A stretch of 64,000 bases of DNA from assembly GCA_021731085.1 (NCBI GenBank), contig JAKFYB010000018.1, positions 93,647 through 157,646 of the forward strand, read 5' to 3'. The DNA is from Dehalococcoidia bacterium (lineage in GTDB: Bacteria; Chloroflexota; Dehalococcoidia; DSTF01; JACRBR01). The translations under genes and the position numbers were made by a program. The stretch's first letter is position 1, and each line of letters begins with the position of its first letter. Below the pieces are notes generated by a model. That model did no database searches and was not told where the DNA came from. It saw only the letters and a program-made list of their open reading frames with translations. Below, piece by piece: positions 15,787 through 23,683 of the stretch.

Positions 15787-16536
15787 TTGCAGCCGCGGCT
15801 AATCATTGCTGGGGTGCCCATTGGAGTTCTGAACAGACACAAGGGCTACAGGCCGGATGTACCAGGATGGGACACCTCGATTGTGCCGTCTCGTCGGGGA
15901 GCCGACCTCGGCACTTGTTGGCCGGACGTCATCAAGGTCGCCGATCAGTGCGATCACGATGGCGCGCATATCCTGGCTTTTCATAATCCTGAAGAGGAGA
16001 GAAAAGAGTTTGAGGCCCGAGTCTATTCGAGGCACCGACTCATCTGGTTTGACCGAGATGACGCAAAGTTCTACGGATTGGCCGCCTTCGACGAGAAAGT
16101 AAGAGAAATCGTGGAATTTGAGCAGCAGTGGCGGGGCGCTATACGGCCGGGTGAAGCGTCGGCTGCGCTAGTCCTTCCGGAATCTGTTTTTGTTTCACGC
16201 AGTACAGTCGAGGCGCTTTGGAAGAGGGCAGCGAAACTTCGCATTGGCAAGGATGAGATCGCCAAGGTCACGCAATTGCGAGACTCGTTTCGCAGTGAGC
16301 ATTGGAAGGAAGGCAACTGGAGAGACTGCAAGGAACGGATATTCGACCATCGCGGCGCTAGACATGGATCGACGCCCGAGGCTAAGCGCTGGAAGTTCAC
16401 TTTGGCACTTCCAGATGGGTTCCACTTCGACGTCAAAACCGCACGTGGCGGGCCGTTCCTGCTCACGGACTGCCTCGGAGAAGCCAAGGAATTTTCTCGG
16501 TACGCCAACGTCGACTGTCATGGGTTCGTCCGTTGA
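15787..16536 (+). CDS. unknown protein, second gene of the accessory cassette
   Basis: 249 residues from a TTG start at 15787, chosen because AGGAG lies seven bases upstream and the preceding gene ends at 15782; an ATG at 15736 inside the first gene would add 17 residues. No family was recognised. The N-terminal half is alpha/beta-like (LIIAGVPIGVLNRH, HILAFHNPEEERKEFEARVY, RHRLIWFDRDDAKFYGL) and the C-terminal half is charged, with WKFTLALPDGFHFDVKTARG and a closing DCLGEAKEFSRYANVDCHGF. The D-x-K within FDVKTARG could be part of a nuclease-like core, but a full motif is not evident. Its stop lies 26 nt from the convergent transketolase gene, which marks the end of the cassette. Confidence 0.75.
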   Translation: MQPRLIIAGVPIGVLNRHKGYRPDVPGWDTSIVPSRRGADLGTCWPDVIKVADQCDHDGAHILAFHNPEEERKEFEARVYSRHRLIWFDRDDAKFYGLAAFDEKVREIVEFEQQWRGAIRPGEASAALVLPESVFVSRSTVEALWKRAAKLRIGKDEIAKVTQLRDSFRSEHWKEGNWRDCKERIFDHRGARHGSTPEAKRWKFTLALPDGFHFDVKTARGGPFLLTDCLGEAKEFSRYANVDCHGFVR

Positions 16537-16561
16537 GGACGTCTACGTCATTAGCGCGCCC

Positions 16562-17470
16562 TTACGCTGCGACGGGCGTCAGCCATGATTCGATCCGCGC
16601 CCGCAACCCCGCCGCATCGAGACCGTGCGCACGGTCGTGGTGCTCGATCGAGCCGTACTGGCGGAACTCGATGTTTGGGACGCCGATGGCGAGCAGGCGG
16701 TGGGTGCGGTCGGCGAGCGCGGCTGAGATGACGCCGGCGGATGTGCCTTCGAGGTATGGCTCGATGATGGCCACCGAGTCGTCGGTCATGTGCTTGCGGA
16801 GACCTGCGGCGTCGAAGGGGCGAACGGTGGCGGTGTAGAGCACGGTCGCGTCCATCCCCTCAGCTGCTTCGAGCACCCGGTCGAGCATCGGGCCGACCGC
16901 GATGATCGTCGGAGTGCCATCCGCGCCTTGGCGAACGACCTTCAGCCTGCCATCCTCGGCCGCATGAGGCGCAGAGTTCGTGGTCGCGTCGAGCCGGATG
17001 TAAACAATGTCAGTCGACGCAACAGCATTTCGCAACAAACGATCAACCTCATCCGGATGGCCGGGGACTTGGATGCGGACGCCGGGGAGGGTTGCCATCA
17101 GCGCCACGTCGCCGGTGGACTGGTGGGTTCGACCGTACGCTGGAGTGTCGTACGAGCCACCGATGCTGACGAGCACGCCGCCGACGCCCTGGTGCGCGAA
17201 GCCGAGCTTCACCTGCTCGAACGCTCGCTCGACGAGAAACGGCGCGAAGGTGTGGACGATGGGGCGCATGTCGGCGAGCGCCATGCCCGCGCCGACGTTG
17301 ATGAGCAACTGCTCGCGGATGCCGACGTTGATGCGCCGGAAGGGGTGCTTCTGCTGCGCCTCCTTGAACTTGTCGCCGCTGATGTCGGCGAGCACGATGG
17401 CGACGCGCTCGTTCGTATCGAGCAGTTCGTTCGTGACGCTGGCGAACCGGTTGCGCATTTCCTCACTCAT
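16562..17470 (-). CDS. transketolase C-terminal subunit
   Basis: The 302-residue second half of a split transketolase, carrying the pyrimidine-binding and C-terminal domains. The Glu that activates thiamine diphosphate lies in NVGIREQ (about residue 50), and TPAYGRTHQSTGD and IRVQVPGHPDEV-like segments follow. Transketolase transfers two-carbon ketol units in the pentose phosphate pathway. The split form is common in archaea and many bacteria; the two chains assemble into one active site. Its ATG overlaps the stop of the N-terminal subunit gene by four bases (ATGA), so translation is coupled. Confidence 0.92.
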   Translation of the reverse strand: MSEEMRNRFASVTNELLDTNERVAIVLADISGDKFKEAQQKHPFRRINVGIREQLLINVGAGMALADMRPIVHTFAPFLVERAFEQVKLGFAHQGVGGVLVSIGGSYDTPAYGRTHQSTGDVALMATLPGVRIQVPGHPDEVDRLLRNAVASTDIVYIRLDATTNSAPHAAEDGRLKVVRQGADGTPTIIAVGPMLDRVLEAAEGMDATVLYTATVRPFDAAGLRKHMTDDSVAIIEPYLEGTSAGVISAALADRTHRLLAIGVPNIEFRQYGSIEHHDRAHGLDAAGLRARIESWLTPVAA

Positions 17471-18195
17471 GACTTCTTCTCCACTACTGCAACGACTGCT
17501 CGCGGGCGTCCGCGGTGTGGCTCCGTCAGCGCTGATTCGATTGAGGCGTGGTCGCGGCCGTCGATGGTTGCCGTGGACCAGCCTTCGACTTCGAATCGCT
17601 TCGCGATGCCGCCAGGCCAGGTCAGTGACGACGACTGGTTGTCGATGACGATGACGGTCAGCGCATCGAGGCCGCGGACGAGGCGCGGCGCGACGGCGAT
17701 CGCCTCGTGGTTGCTGCCCTCGTCGAGCTCGGCATCACCGACGAGGCAGAAGATGCGCGCCGGATTGGCGCGCGCCCTCAAGCCCGCGGCCATCCCAACG
17801 GCGAGCGGCAGCCCGTGGCCGAGCGAGCCGGACGAGATCTCGACGCCGGGGATCAGGTTGCGGTCGGGATGCAAGCCGAGCGGCGAGTCGGGTCGGCACC
17901 AACGGCGGAGTAGTTTGGGGTCGAAAAAGCCCTTGGCCGCGAGGATGGCGTAGTAGGCCATCGGCCCGTGTCCCTTCGATAGCAGGAAGCGGTCGCGGGC
18001 ATCATCGTCGAGATGCGCGGGGTCGATGCGGAGGATGCGGTCGTACAGGACCCAAAGCACGTCGAGCGTGGAGGTGGCGCTGGCGGAGTGCTTCTCGTCG
18101 CCTGTCATGTAGCTCATGAGGCGGCTGAGGTCCGCGTACGTGTAGGCCTGGGGCGGGGGTCGATCGAGAGTGGCGGCGTGTGTGTTGTCGTTCAT
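17467..18195 (-). CDS. transketolase N-terminal subunit
   Basis: The 242-residue diphosphate-binding half of the split transketolase. SKGHGPMAYYAIL (about residue 74) and GSLGHGLPLAVGMA (about 123) are the usual contacts, and the thiamine diphosphate/Mg motif is GDAELDEGSNHEA with a following N in VIVIDNQSS. The start lies seven bases after TACGCT, a -10 box in a promoter whose 19-bp spacer contains a 20-bp SoxR-type palindrome. There is no Shine-Dalgarno sequence, so the transcript is probably leaderless. Control by the divergent SoxR would raise pentose phosphate flux and NADPH regeneration under redox stress. Confidence 0.92.
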   Translation of the reverse strand: MNDNTHAATLDRPPPQAYTYADLSRLMSYMTGDEKHSASATSTLDVLWVLYDRILRIDPAHLDDDARDRFLLSKGHGPMAYYAILAAKGFFDPKLLRRWCRPDSPLGLHPDRNLIPGVEISSGSLGHGLPLAVGMAAGLRARANPARIFCLVGDAELDEGSNHEAIAVAPRLVRGLDALTVIVIDNQSSSLTWPGGIAKRFEVEGWSTATIDGRDHASIESALTEPHRGRPRAVVAVVEKKS

Positions 18196-18202
18196 GGCGC
18201 CC

Positions 18203-18233
18203 AGCGTAGAACTTCAAGTAGACTTGAAGTCAA
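18203..18233 (-). promoter_or_regulatory. SoxR box within a 19-bp-spaced promoter
   Basis: On the minus strand TTGACT (18228-18233) and TACGCT (18203-18208) are separated by 19 bp, the over-long spacing used by MerR-family activators. The spacer contains the palindrome ACTTCAAGTAGACTTGAAGT (18211-18230), very close in design to the enterobacterial soxS operator. The promoter points at the transketolase genes. Confidence 0.75.
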
Positions 18234-18253
18234 GGGCTGGAGACGACAATTTT

Positions 18254-18742
18254 TTGGCAGTTCTTTCCGACCACATCACGATCACCGAACTGAGCGCGCG
18301 CAGTGGCGTGGCGGCCTCCGCACTGCGCTACTACGAAGACCTGGGCTTGATCGCGGCGGAACGGACGAGCGGGAACCAGCGCCGGTACCGGCGCAGTGTC
18401 CTGCGGCGGGTGGCGGTGATACGCGCCGCTCGCACGATGGGGGTGCCGCTGTCCGCGATCGCGTCAGCGCTAAGGACGCTGCCTGGGAGCCGAGATCCGA
18501 CTCCGGCCGACTGGGAGCGCCTGTCGCAGCGGTGGCATCGCGAGCTGGACGCGCGCATCGCCGTGCTCGAGAAGCTGCGCGATCAGCTCTCGTCGTGTAT
18601 CGGCTGCGGCTGCCTGTCGCTCGAACGCTGCAAGATCTTCAATCCGGACGACAAGGTTTCGGTCGAGGGGGATGGGCCGCGGCTGCTGATGCCCGACGAA
18701 CCTCGGGTCGCTACGAAGCGGGGAAGCCGGGGGAGAGCCTGA
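18254..18742 (+). CDS. soxR: redox-sensitive MerR-family regulator SoxR
   Basis: A 162-residue MerR-type activator. The winged helix-turn-helix ITELSARSGVAASALRYYEDLGLI starts near residue 10, a dimerisation helix follows, and the [2Fe-2S] ligands are in CIGCGCLSLERC near residue 117, the four-Cys pattern of SoxR. The cluster senses redox-cycling compounds or superoxide. The start is uncertain: the frame opens at 18170 within the divergent transketolase gene, and the TTG at 18254 gives the usual SoxR N-terminus with GGAG about 11 bases upstream. The C-terminus overlaps the convergent DinB gene by 32 nt. The SoxR box lies 24-43 nt upstream. Confidence 0.88.
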   Translation: MAVLSDHITITELSARSGVAASALRYYEDLGLIAAERTSGNQRRYRRSVLRRVAVIRAARTMGVPLSAIASALRTLPGSRDPTPADWERLSQRWHRELDARIAVLEKLRDQLSSCIGCGCLSLERCKIFNPDDKVSVEGDGPRLLMPDEPRVATKRGSRGRA

Positions 18743-19316
18743 CGCTTTCGAGCTGCGGGAAGTGATCGCCGTCGTGGATGCGCTGGAAGCATGCCCACTC
18801 ACGCGCGTTCATCGAGCCGAAGAAGAAGTGCCGGAAGCGTGTATCGCGATCCATGCCGTCGACCTTCTCGATCAGCGCGAGCAGTTCGTCGTGGGCGGAC
18901 TGCGCTGATTCGCGTGCTTCGGCGATCGTCTCGAACTTCGCGAGCGTCACGCCGTCCTGCGACTCTTCCTTCTCGAGATGCGGGCCGAACCCGGGCGGCA
19001 TGTTGCCCGCGCCGAGGTGCGCACTGAGGGCGACGGTCACGCGCTTCACGGTGACGATGTGCGCCATCGTCTCGAGGATGGACCACTGGCCGGGCGCGGG
19101 CTTCCACGTTGCCTGGGCGTCCGTGACACCGTCGATGTTGCGCAGGACGTGGTCGTGGCCTTCCTGGACCGCGGCTGCGATGCCCGCCGGCGGCTTGGCC
19201 GCGGTGTCCTTGATGAACGTGAGGACGTAGTTGAGCGCGTCGTCGGAGAGGCGGGCGTGGCGGACGCCGTCGTCGCCGACCTCGTAGGTGATCATGAGCT
19301 GGTCGAACTGTGGCAT
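18711..19316 (-). CDS. DinB-family protein
   Basis: 201 residues of the DinB/YfiT four-helix-bundle superfamily, metal-dependent enzymes often linked to thiol (mycothiol, bacillithiol) chemistry. Conserved spots are WSILETMAHIVTVKR near residue 80 and FQRIHDGDHFPQLE near 180, which supply the His ligands. The substrate is unknown. The start at 19316 is preceded by GGAGG with a seven-base spacer; a 15-residue upstream extension of the frame is not used. The gene end overlaps soxR convergently. A second DinB gene lies at 23684. Confidence 0.8.
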   Translation of the reverse strand: MPQFDQLMITYEVGDDGVRHARLSDDALNYVLTFIKDTAAKPPAGIAAAVQEGHDHVLRNIDGVTDAQATWKPAPGQWSILETMAHIVTVKRVTVALSAHLGAGNMPPGFGPHLEKEESQDGVTLAKFETIAEARESAQSAHDELLALIEKVDGMDRDTRFRHFFFGSMNAREWACFQRIHDGDHFPQLESVRLSPGFPAS

Positions 19317-19383
19317 CAGTGGACCTCCGTTCGCCGTGAGTATCCTAAAGATACTAATCAAGCGCCAGTGCCAATCGCACGAA

Positions 19384-19920
19384 CTAGCGCAGATCCGGCA
19401 TTTCGCCCTCGATGCGGACGACGAGGGTGTCGTAGTCGCGTAGGACGTCCTCGATGTCCGTACCGTCCGGGAGATTTCGCACGCGGGCGAGCACGGCGGC
19501 GTCGATGACGACGGGCCAGCCGGGTGTGTCGCCCGCCACGGGCCGGGACAGCGCTGCGGTCGCCGCGATGTGTTGGAGCAGCACGGCCTTGATCACGTTT
19601 GCTTCGCGCGGCTGGTAGAGGCGGAGGATGACGGCGGTCTTAGTGTTGCGCGGCGTCGCCGTTGCGCCGACTCGCAGCGCCGATGCTTCGCCGTCCGGCC
19701 AGCGCTCGTTCACGATCGGCTCGACGTCGTTGCCGGAGACAAGCGGGATCAGGCGTTCTGCGTCGCTGCCCAGCACGACTTCAACGACTTCGACTCCGGC
19801 TTGCTGGAGTTGCCCGACCTGCCACTCGATGAGCGTCTCGTCGTCGTCGGAGCGCATGAGGGCCAGCGGTTCGCCGTCGTGCGTGAGGTCTGTGTCGGCG
19901 AGAAGGATCGCTGTAATCAC
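19384..19920 (-). CDS. degenerate MobA-like nucleotidyltransferase
   Basis: 178 residues with the outline of the MobA/MocA NTP-transferase fold: an N-terminal AILLADTD strand, VNERWPDGEASALRVGATA that matches the WxxGxxSSLRxG segment, and a late DIEDVLRDYDTL. The nucleotide-binding signature (AAG.S.RMG..K) is replaced by LADTDLTHDGEPLAL and the metal-binding NVDQP is replaced by RLYQPREANV, so catalysis is doubtful. It overlaps the phzF stop by four bases (GTGA) and is the last gene of a four-gene minus-strand run. It may be a regulatory or orphaned paralogue; compare the intact homologue at 9696. Confidence 0.65.
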   Translation of the reverse strand: MITAILLADTDLTHDGEPLALMRSDDDETLIEWQVGQLQQAGVEVVEVVLGSDAERLIPLVSGNDVEPIVNERWPDGEASALRVGATATPRNTKTAVILRLYQPREANVIKAVLLQHIAATAALSRPVAGDTPGWPVVIDAAVLARVRNLPDGTDIEDVLRDYDTLVVRIEGEMPDLR

Positions 19921-20786
19921 AGGAAAAGCTCACCGCGAAGGACGGTGACGGCGTTGCCGCCGATGTGGGCGGTGATGTCGCCAGGTATGCCGGTAACACG
20001 CGCGTGTACGAGTCCGGGTTGCCCGAGTTCAATCCCTTGTTCGGCTGTGTACGCGATCTCACCGTCGCGGGTGGGCAGAAGTTCGTGCTTCGCGATGAAG
20101 GCGGCGGTGCATCCGTTCGCGCTGCCCGTGACAGGGTCTTCGAAGACGCCGGCCTCCGGCGCGAAAGCGCGGACGTGAATCTGTACATTGGGTGTGCTCG
20201 CGCCGATGCAGAAGATGGCCATGCCATGGGGCACTTTGAGCAGCGCCATCATGTCGGGTTCGACGCGCAACATCGCTTCGTACGACGAGATCTGCGCGAT
20301 CTTCCAGTAGATGCCGGTCGAGACTTCCTCGGCTCGTATGACATCACCGGGGTTCAGGCCCAGCCACGCCGCGATGTCGTCGAGCGGCGGGTCGTAGGAT
20401 CGAAAATCGGGCTTGGCTTGCGTCATCGTATACAGCGGCGGGTCGCCGGAGACGACGACGGGAATTACGCCGGCGCCTGTCTCGAGAAGGAGTGGCTCAC
20501 CTGTGGCGAGCTTCACTCGCCCTTCGCTGACAAGAATGTGCGAAGCGGCAATCGTGGGATGCCCGGCGAACGGCAGCTCTGTGCCCGGTGTGAATATGCG
20601 AATGTGCGCGTGGTTCGCCGGCGACTTCGGTGGGAAGAGGAACACCGTCTCGGAGAGATGTTGGTTTAGCGCGATCCGCTGCATCGTCTCGGTCGAAAGG
20701 CCTTCCGCATCGACGACAGCGGCGGGATTGCCCTCAAGGGGCGTCGCCGTGAACGCGTCGACATGACGAATCGCGCGAGAACTCAC
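19917..20786 (-). CDS. PhzF-family isomerase-like protein
   Basis: A 289-residue protein of the PhzF/YddE superfamily (diaminopimelate epimerase fold). Conserved pieces are VDAFTATPLEGNPAAVV at the N-terminus with the active-site Glu in LNQHLSETVFL (about 47), FTPGTELPFAGHPTIA (about 72-87) and EDPVTGSANGCTAAFI near 220. The true PhzF isomerises an intermediate of phenazine synthesis, but no other phenazine genes are here, so the role is unknown. The open frame extends far upstream; the GTG at 20786 is chosen because it overlaps the preceding stop as GTGA and begins the conserved sequence. Confidence 0.88.
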   Translation of the reverse strand: MSSRAIRHVDAFTATPLEGNPAAVVDAEGLSTETMQRIALNQHLSETVFLFPPKSPANHAHIRIFTPGTELPFAGHPTIAASHILVSEGRVKLATGEPLLLETGAGVIPVVVSGDPPLYTMTQAKPDFRSYDPPLDDIAAWLGLNPGDVIRAEEVSTGIYWKIAQISSYEAMLRVEPDMMALLKVPHGMAIFCIGASTPNVQIHVRAFAPEAGVFEDPVTGSANGCTAAFIAKHELLPTRDGEIAYTAEQGIELGQPGLVHARVTGIPGDITAHIGGNAVTVLRGELFL

Positions 20787-20986
20787 CCGCGACGCACCGC
20801 GCGCACGCCTCGACCGATCACCGTAACGACGAGCGTCCATGCGGCGGCATTGAGGAGGACGTTTACGGGGAACAGCATCCACAGCCGCTCGGCCTTGCCT
20901 TCTTCGATGACGTTGCCGGCAGCTTTTCGCGTGACGAGGAACTGAAGCACGACGGTTACGGCGAGCACACGAAGAAATGTCTTCAT
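20783..20986 (-). CDS. small membrane protein, 67 aa
   Basis: Two predicted transmembrane helices (LRVLAVTVVLQFLV and LFPVNVLLNAAAWTLVVTVI) joined by a charged loop, with a basic C-terminus (GRGVRAVRRG). No family was recognised. It is packed without gap after the GNAT gene (adjacent stop and start) and overlaps phzF by four bases, so all are translated from one transcript. A membrane location is predicted; the function is unknown. Confidence 0.7.
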   Translation of the reverse strand: MKTFLRVLAVTVVLQFLVTRKAAGNVIEEGKAERLWMLFPVNVLLNAAAWTLVVTVIGRGVRAVRRG

Positions 20987-21484
20987 CTAGAGCACCTTCT
21001 TGTAGATCCGCATCCGGGACGTTGGCTTCCACGGTGGAAACACGCTGCGCTCGTGCGTCCAGCCTTCGCGGTCGAAGAGCGCGTGCGCTAGCGAGTTGTT
21101 CTCCGCGGTATGTAGCCAGAGCGTCTTCTTGCCGCGCTTGCGGGCTTCATCCTGAGCAGCGGCCATGAGCTGGCGACCGATACCGCCGCTTCGTGCGCGT
21201 GCCGTCACTTCGATGTTCTCGGCATACGCATTGTCGCCAGCCTGGAAGTCGCGCGTGTCGTCGTCGACAGGCGGCGTCCAGTCCTGGTCCTCACGGAAGT
21301 TCGTGTGGACGGCGACCCAGCCGACGGCCACGCCGTCCTCTTCGGCAACGAAGATGAAGCAATCACCATCTTTGACGGCGTCTTCGCAGTGCTCGAGACG
21401 CATCTTGTCGCGCTCGCCCAAAAAGGCCTTAAGCGCAGAGGCATCTCGCGCGTAGTCGATGGGTCGAATGGTGATGTCACTCAT
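20987..21484 (-). CDS. GNAT-family N-acetyltransferase
   Basis: 165 residues with the acetyl-CoA-binding loop RSGGIGRQLM near residue 113 (pattern R/Q-x-x-G-x-G/A) preceded by AENIEVTARARSG, and the later ENNSLAHALFDREGWTHE, typical of the GNAT C-terminal half. These enzymes move acetyl groups from acetyl-CoA to amines; the acceptor cannot be predicted. First gene of the four-gene minus-strand group 21484-19384. No strong ribosome-binding site or leaderless box was seen upstream. Confidence 0.88.
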   Translation of the reverse strand: MSDITIRPIDYARDASALKAFLGERDKMRLEHCEDAVKDGDCFIFVAEEDGVAVGWVAVHTNFREDQDWTPPVDDDTRDFQAGDNAYAENIEVTARARSGGIGRQLMAAAQDEARKRGKKTLWLHTAENNSLAHALFDREGWTHERSVFPPWKPTSRMRIYKKVL

Positions 21485-21573
21485 GCGGGGTGTGTCCGGC
21501 CGGTGTCCTGCGCGTGCCGATGTCCCTGAGTCTATCCGCCTAGCGCTATCCGCGGAAGCGCGTGCCCAACAGG

Positions 21574-22389
21574 CTAGTCGTCGTCCTCATGTTCTTCCCA
21601 GTCGTCGTGGTCGCCTTCGCGGGTTTCATGCTCGCGTTCTTCGTGCTCATCGTCGTCCCTATCGTTGTCGCCTTGGAGGGCCACGCCCATGTCGGGCTGG
21701 CTAGCGCTAAGGGCGCGTTGGTCCAGCACCGTGGCGAAGGTAACGGCTAGCGCGTTCTCGTCACTGCCTGAAGAAGGTCTCGCGATTCCGGTGGTGAGGA
21801 TGAGCAGGACGGCAGCGAAGGAAGCGGCCCCGGCTGCGCCGAAGCGCACGCGACGGGCCTGCGTGGCAACGGGCATGTGGTGCTGAAGGCGGTAGAACGT
21901 GAGGGCGAGCACGGTCAAGCCGGCGCCCAGGTAGATGAGGCGCGCCCACGTTGATGACCCATCCGTGCCCGCCGTGACTCCGTGAAGCGTGACGAGTCCG
22001 AACAGGGCGAATGTGCTGAAGTGGATCACGTGCCAAACTCGATAGCCGGTGATTCGGCGGACATAGAAGCTCGCAACGATGATTGCCAGCAGGTAGATCC
22101 CGAAGACTCCGGCAGCTGTCTGCCACGCGCGATACGGAGATGCAAACGGGACGGCGAGTTGCCATACGCTGAAGTTGAAGAAGCCGTCTCCGAGCAGGAC
22201 TGCAACGTGGAAGATGCTGAATGCCAGGGCGAGGATCGCGGTGAACTTGTGGATGTCGAACATCGTGTTGCGCGAGAACCGGCCCGTGAACCGCGTGCCG
22301 ATCATGATCCCGAGCACCGTTGAGAAGAACAGAAGTCCGTAGGCAGTGAACGCGGCGGCGCGTGACAGATACCAGAAGTCGTGACTCAT
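21574..22389 (-). CDS. ferric reductase-like transmembrane protein
   Basis: A 271-residue membrane protein with about six transmembrane segments and paired His residues suited to b-type heme: HKFTAILALAFSIFHVAVLL and HVIHFSTFALFGLVTLH. This is the ferric reductase/MsrQ-like domain, without a fused flavin or NAD domain. The C-terminal 40 residues are extremely acidic and His-rich (many D, E and H), possibly metal-binding. The ATG overlaps the apbE stop by four bases and has GGAAGG upstream. ApbE next door, which attaches FMN covalently, suggests a membrane flavin-heme electron-transfer unit. Confidence 0.85.
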   Translation of the reverse strand: MSHDFWYLSRAAAFTAYGLLFFSTVLGIMIGTRFTGRFSRNTMFDIHKFTAILALAFSIFHVAVLLGDGFFNFSVWQLAVPFASPYRAWQTAAGVFGIYLLAIIVASFYVRRITGYRVWHVIHFSTFALFGLVTLHGVTAGTDGSSTWARLIYLGAGLTVLALTFYRLQHHMPVATQARRVRFGAAGAASFAAVLLILTTGIARPSSGSDENALAVTFATVLDQRALSASQPDMGVALQGDNDRDDDEHEEREHETREGDHDDWEEHEDDD

Positions 22390-23288
22390 GTCGTGTATTC
22401 CTTCCACCTTGTGGTTGTAACCACGTCGCCCGAATTGGAGACAAAGAGTGCCGCAGCGTCGTATCTTCCTACTAGCTCCAGTCCTTCGCGTGGGCCGAGC
22501 AAGTAGGCCGCCTTCGCAAGCACATCGGCGTGCGTGGCGTCTCTGGCGACCACGGTCGCGGTTGCCACGTCGCTCTCCGCGCTATGGCCGGTGCGCGTGT
22601 CGATTAGATGGTGGTAGCGCGTGTCGCCACGTGTCCATGACCGTCCAGTTGAGCCAGAAGTGGCCACGCCTCGGCCGTAGACGCGAATCGTCGTAATGTC
22701 GCGCGAAGCGTCGAAGGGATCTTGTACCCCGACGATCCAGCCTCCACCGCCGGGACCCTTCCCAGATGCGAAGAGGTCCCCAGAAGCGTTGATCATCACG
22801 TTCTCGTGGTTCAGTCGTTCGATTGCGCGATCGACCGTGAACCCTTTGCCGATGCCTCCGAGGTCTAGTCTGACCCCGCCGGGAAGCGTGATCGTCCGGC
22901 TTCGCCTATCCAGCTTGACATCGCGCCACGAATGAGCGGCCCGTTGGCGCTCCAGTGTTGATGTGCCAACGGTGCCGGCGACTTCTCGAAACGTACGATC
23001 GTATCCACAGGCCTCAAGTGCACCGCGAACGGTCGGATCGAACACACCATTAGTTGCCCTCGACCAGTGGAGGCCGGCCGCGACTACTTCGAACAGTGTT
23101 GGCGATGCGTTGAACGGGGTGGCGGGCTTAGCGTGCATCCGCTCGAGTTCAGACCACGGGAGGAAGCGACTCAGGCACTGCTCATGCTGCTCGAAGAGTC
23201 GCTGGACACAGTCGAGGTCCTCCGGCGCTCCGTCCACGAGCTGAACCTCGACCGTGCCGCCCATCGCCTGAAACTCGCGCGTCTCCAT
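22386..23288 (-). CDS. apbE: FAD:protein FMN transferase (ApbE family)
   Basis: ApbE transfers FMN from FAD to a Ser/Thr of target proteins outside the cytoplasmic membrane. The 300-residue protein has LDLGGIGKGFTVDRAIERL near residue 150, a Gly-rich segment, TSGSTGRSW, and HLIDTRTGHSAESDVATATV with the metal site Asp/Thr near 240-262. No lipobox or signal peptide is evident, which is unusual for ApbE. The frame is open upstream; the ATG at 23288 begins the conserved sequence and lies one base after the preceding small gene. Coupled to the ferric reductase-like gene. Confidence 0.9.
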   Translation of the reverse strand: METREFQAMGGTVEVQLVDGAPEDLDCVQRLFEQHEQCLSRFLPWSELERMHAKPATPFNASPTLFEVVAAGLHWSRATNGVFDPTVRGALEACGYDRTFREVAGTVGTSTLERQRAAHSWRDVKLDRRSRTITLPGGVRLDLGGIGKGFTVDRAIERLNHENVMINASGDLFASGKGPGGGGWIVGVQDPFDASRDITTIRVYGRGVATSGSTGRSWTRGDTRYHHLIDTRTGHSAESDVATATVVARDATHADVLAKAAYLLGPREGLELVGRYDAAALFVSNSGDVVTTTRWKEYTT

Positions 23289-23289
23289 A

Positions 23290-23553
23290 TCAAGACACCC
23301 TTGTCCTTGTGTCGGCGCGGGGCTCAGCAACGCCAGGGTTCTTCGACTGAGCAGTTGAGCTGTTCGAAATGCTGGTCGACCCGTTAGCGGAGGCGATGGC
23401 GGTTGCGGCCGTGGAAAGCGCCAGTGGTAGAACGTCATCCTCGCCCTGAACCGCGGGTTCGGCGTGTCGGAAGGAGATCCAACCTCCGAATACGGCACCC
23501 AAACTGGCCGTGAGGATGACGGTCTTTGCGGCAAGGTTTTTCGTGCGTACCAT
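23290..23553 (-). CDS. small membrane-anchored or exported protein, 87 aa
   Basis: A basic N-terminus (MVRTKNLAAK) precedes a hydrophobic stretch TVILTASLGAVFGGWISF, then a Ser/Ala/Thr-rich polar tail. It could be anchored with the tail outside. There is no FMN-binding (S/T)GAT motif typical of ApbE substrates, although the tail has many Ser and Thr. GGAGG lies eight bases before the ATG. First gene of the apbE/ferric reductase operon, so it may be the partner or electron acceptor. No family was recognised. Confidence 0.65.
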   Translation of the reverse strand: MVRTKNLAAKTVILTASLGAVFGGWISFRHAEPAVQGEDDVLPLALSTAATAIASANGSTSISNSSTAQSKNPGVAEPRADTRTRVS

Positions 23554-23683
23554 GTGTCTGTTCCTCCACTTCATGATCGCTCCCGGATTCTCGATTTCTA
23601 TTGCGAAGTGATGACGCGACATGGGTACGAGGATTGTTTAGCGTGCGGTAACCAGATGTTCATCCGCCCAAGTTAGGAGATAG

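Noticed and set aside
19917..21032. 371-residue PhzF with long N-terminal extension
   Set aside because: The extension overlaps a membrane-protein gene and the GNAT gene in another frame; the GTGA overlap at 20786 gives a normal-length protein.
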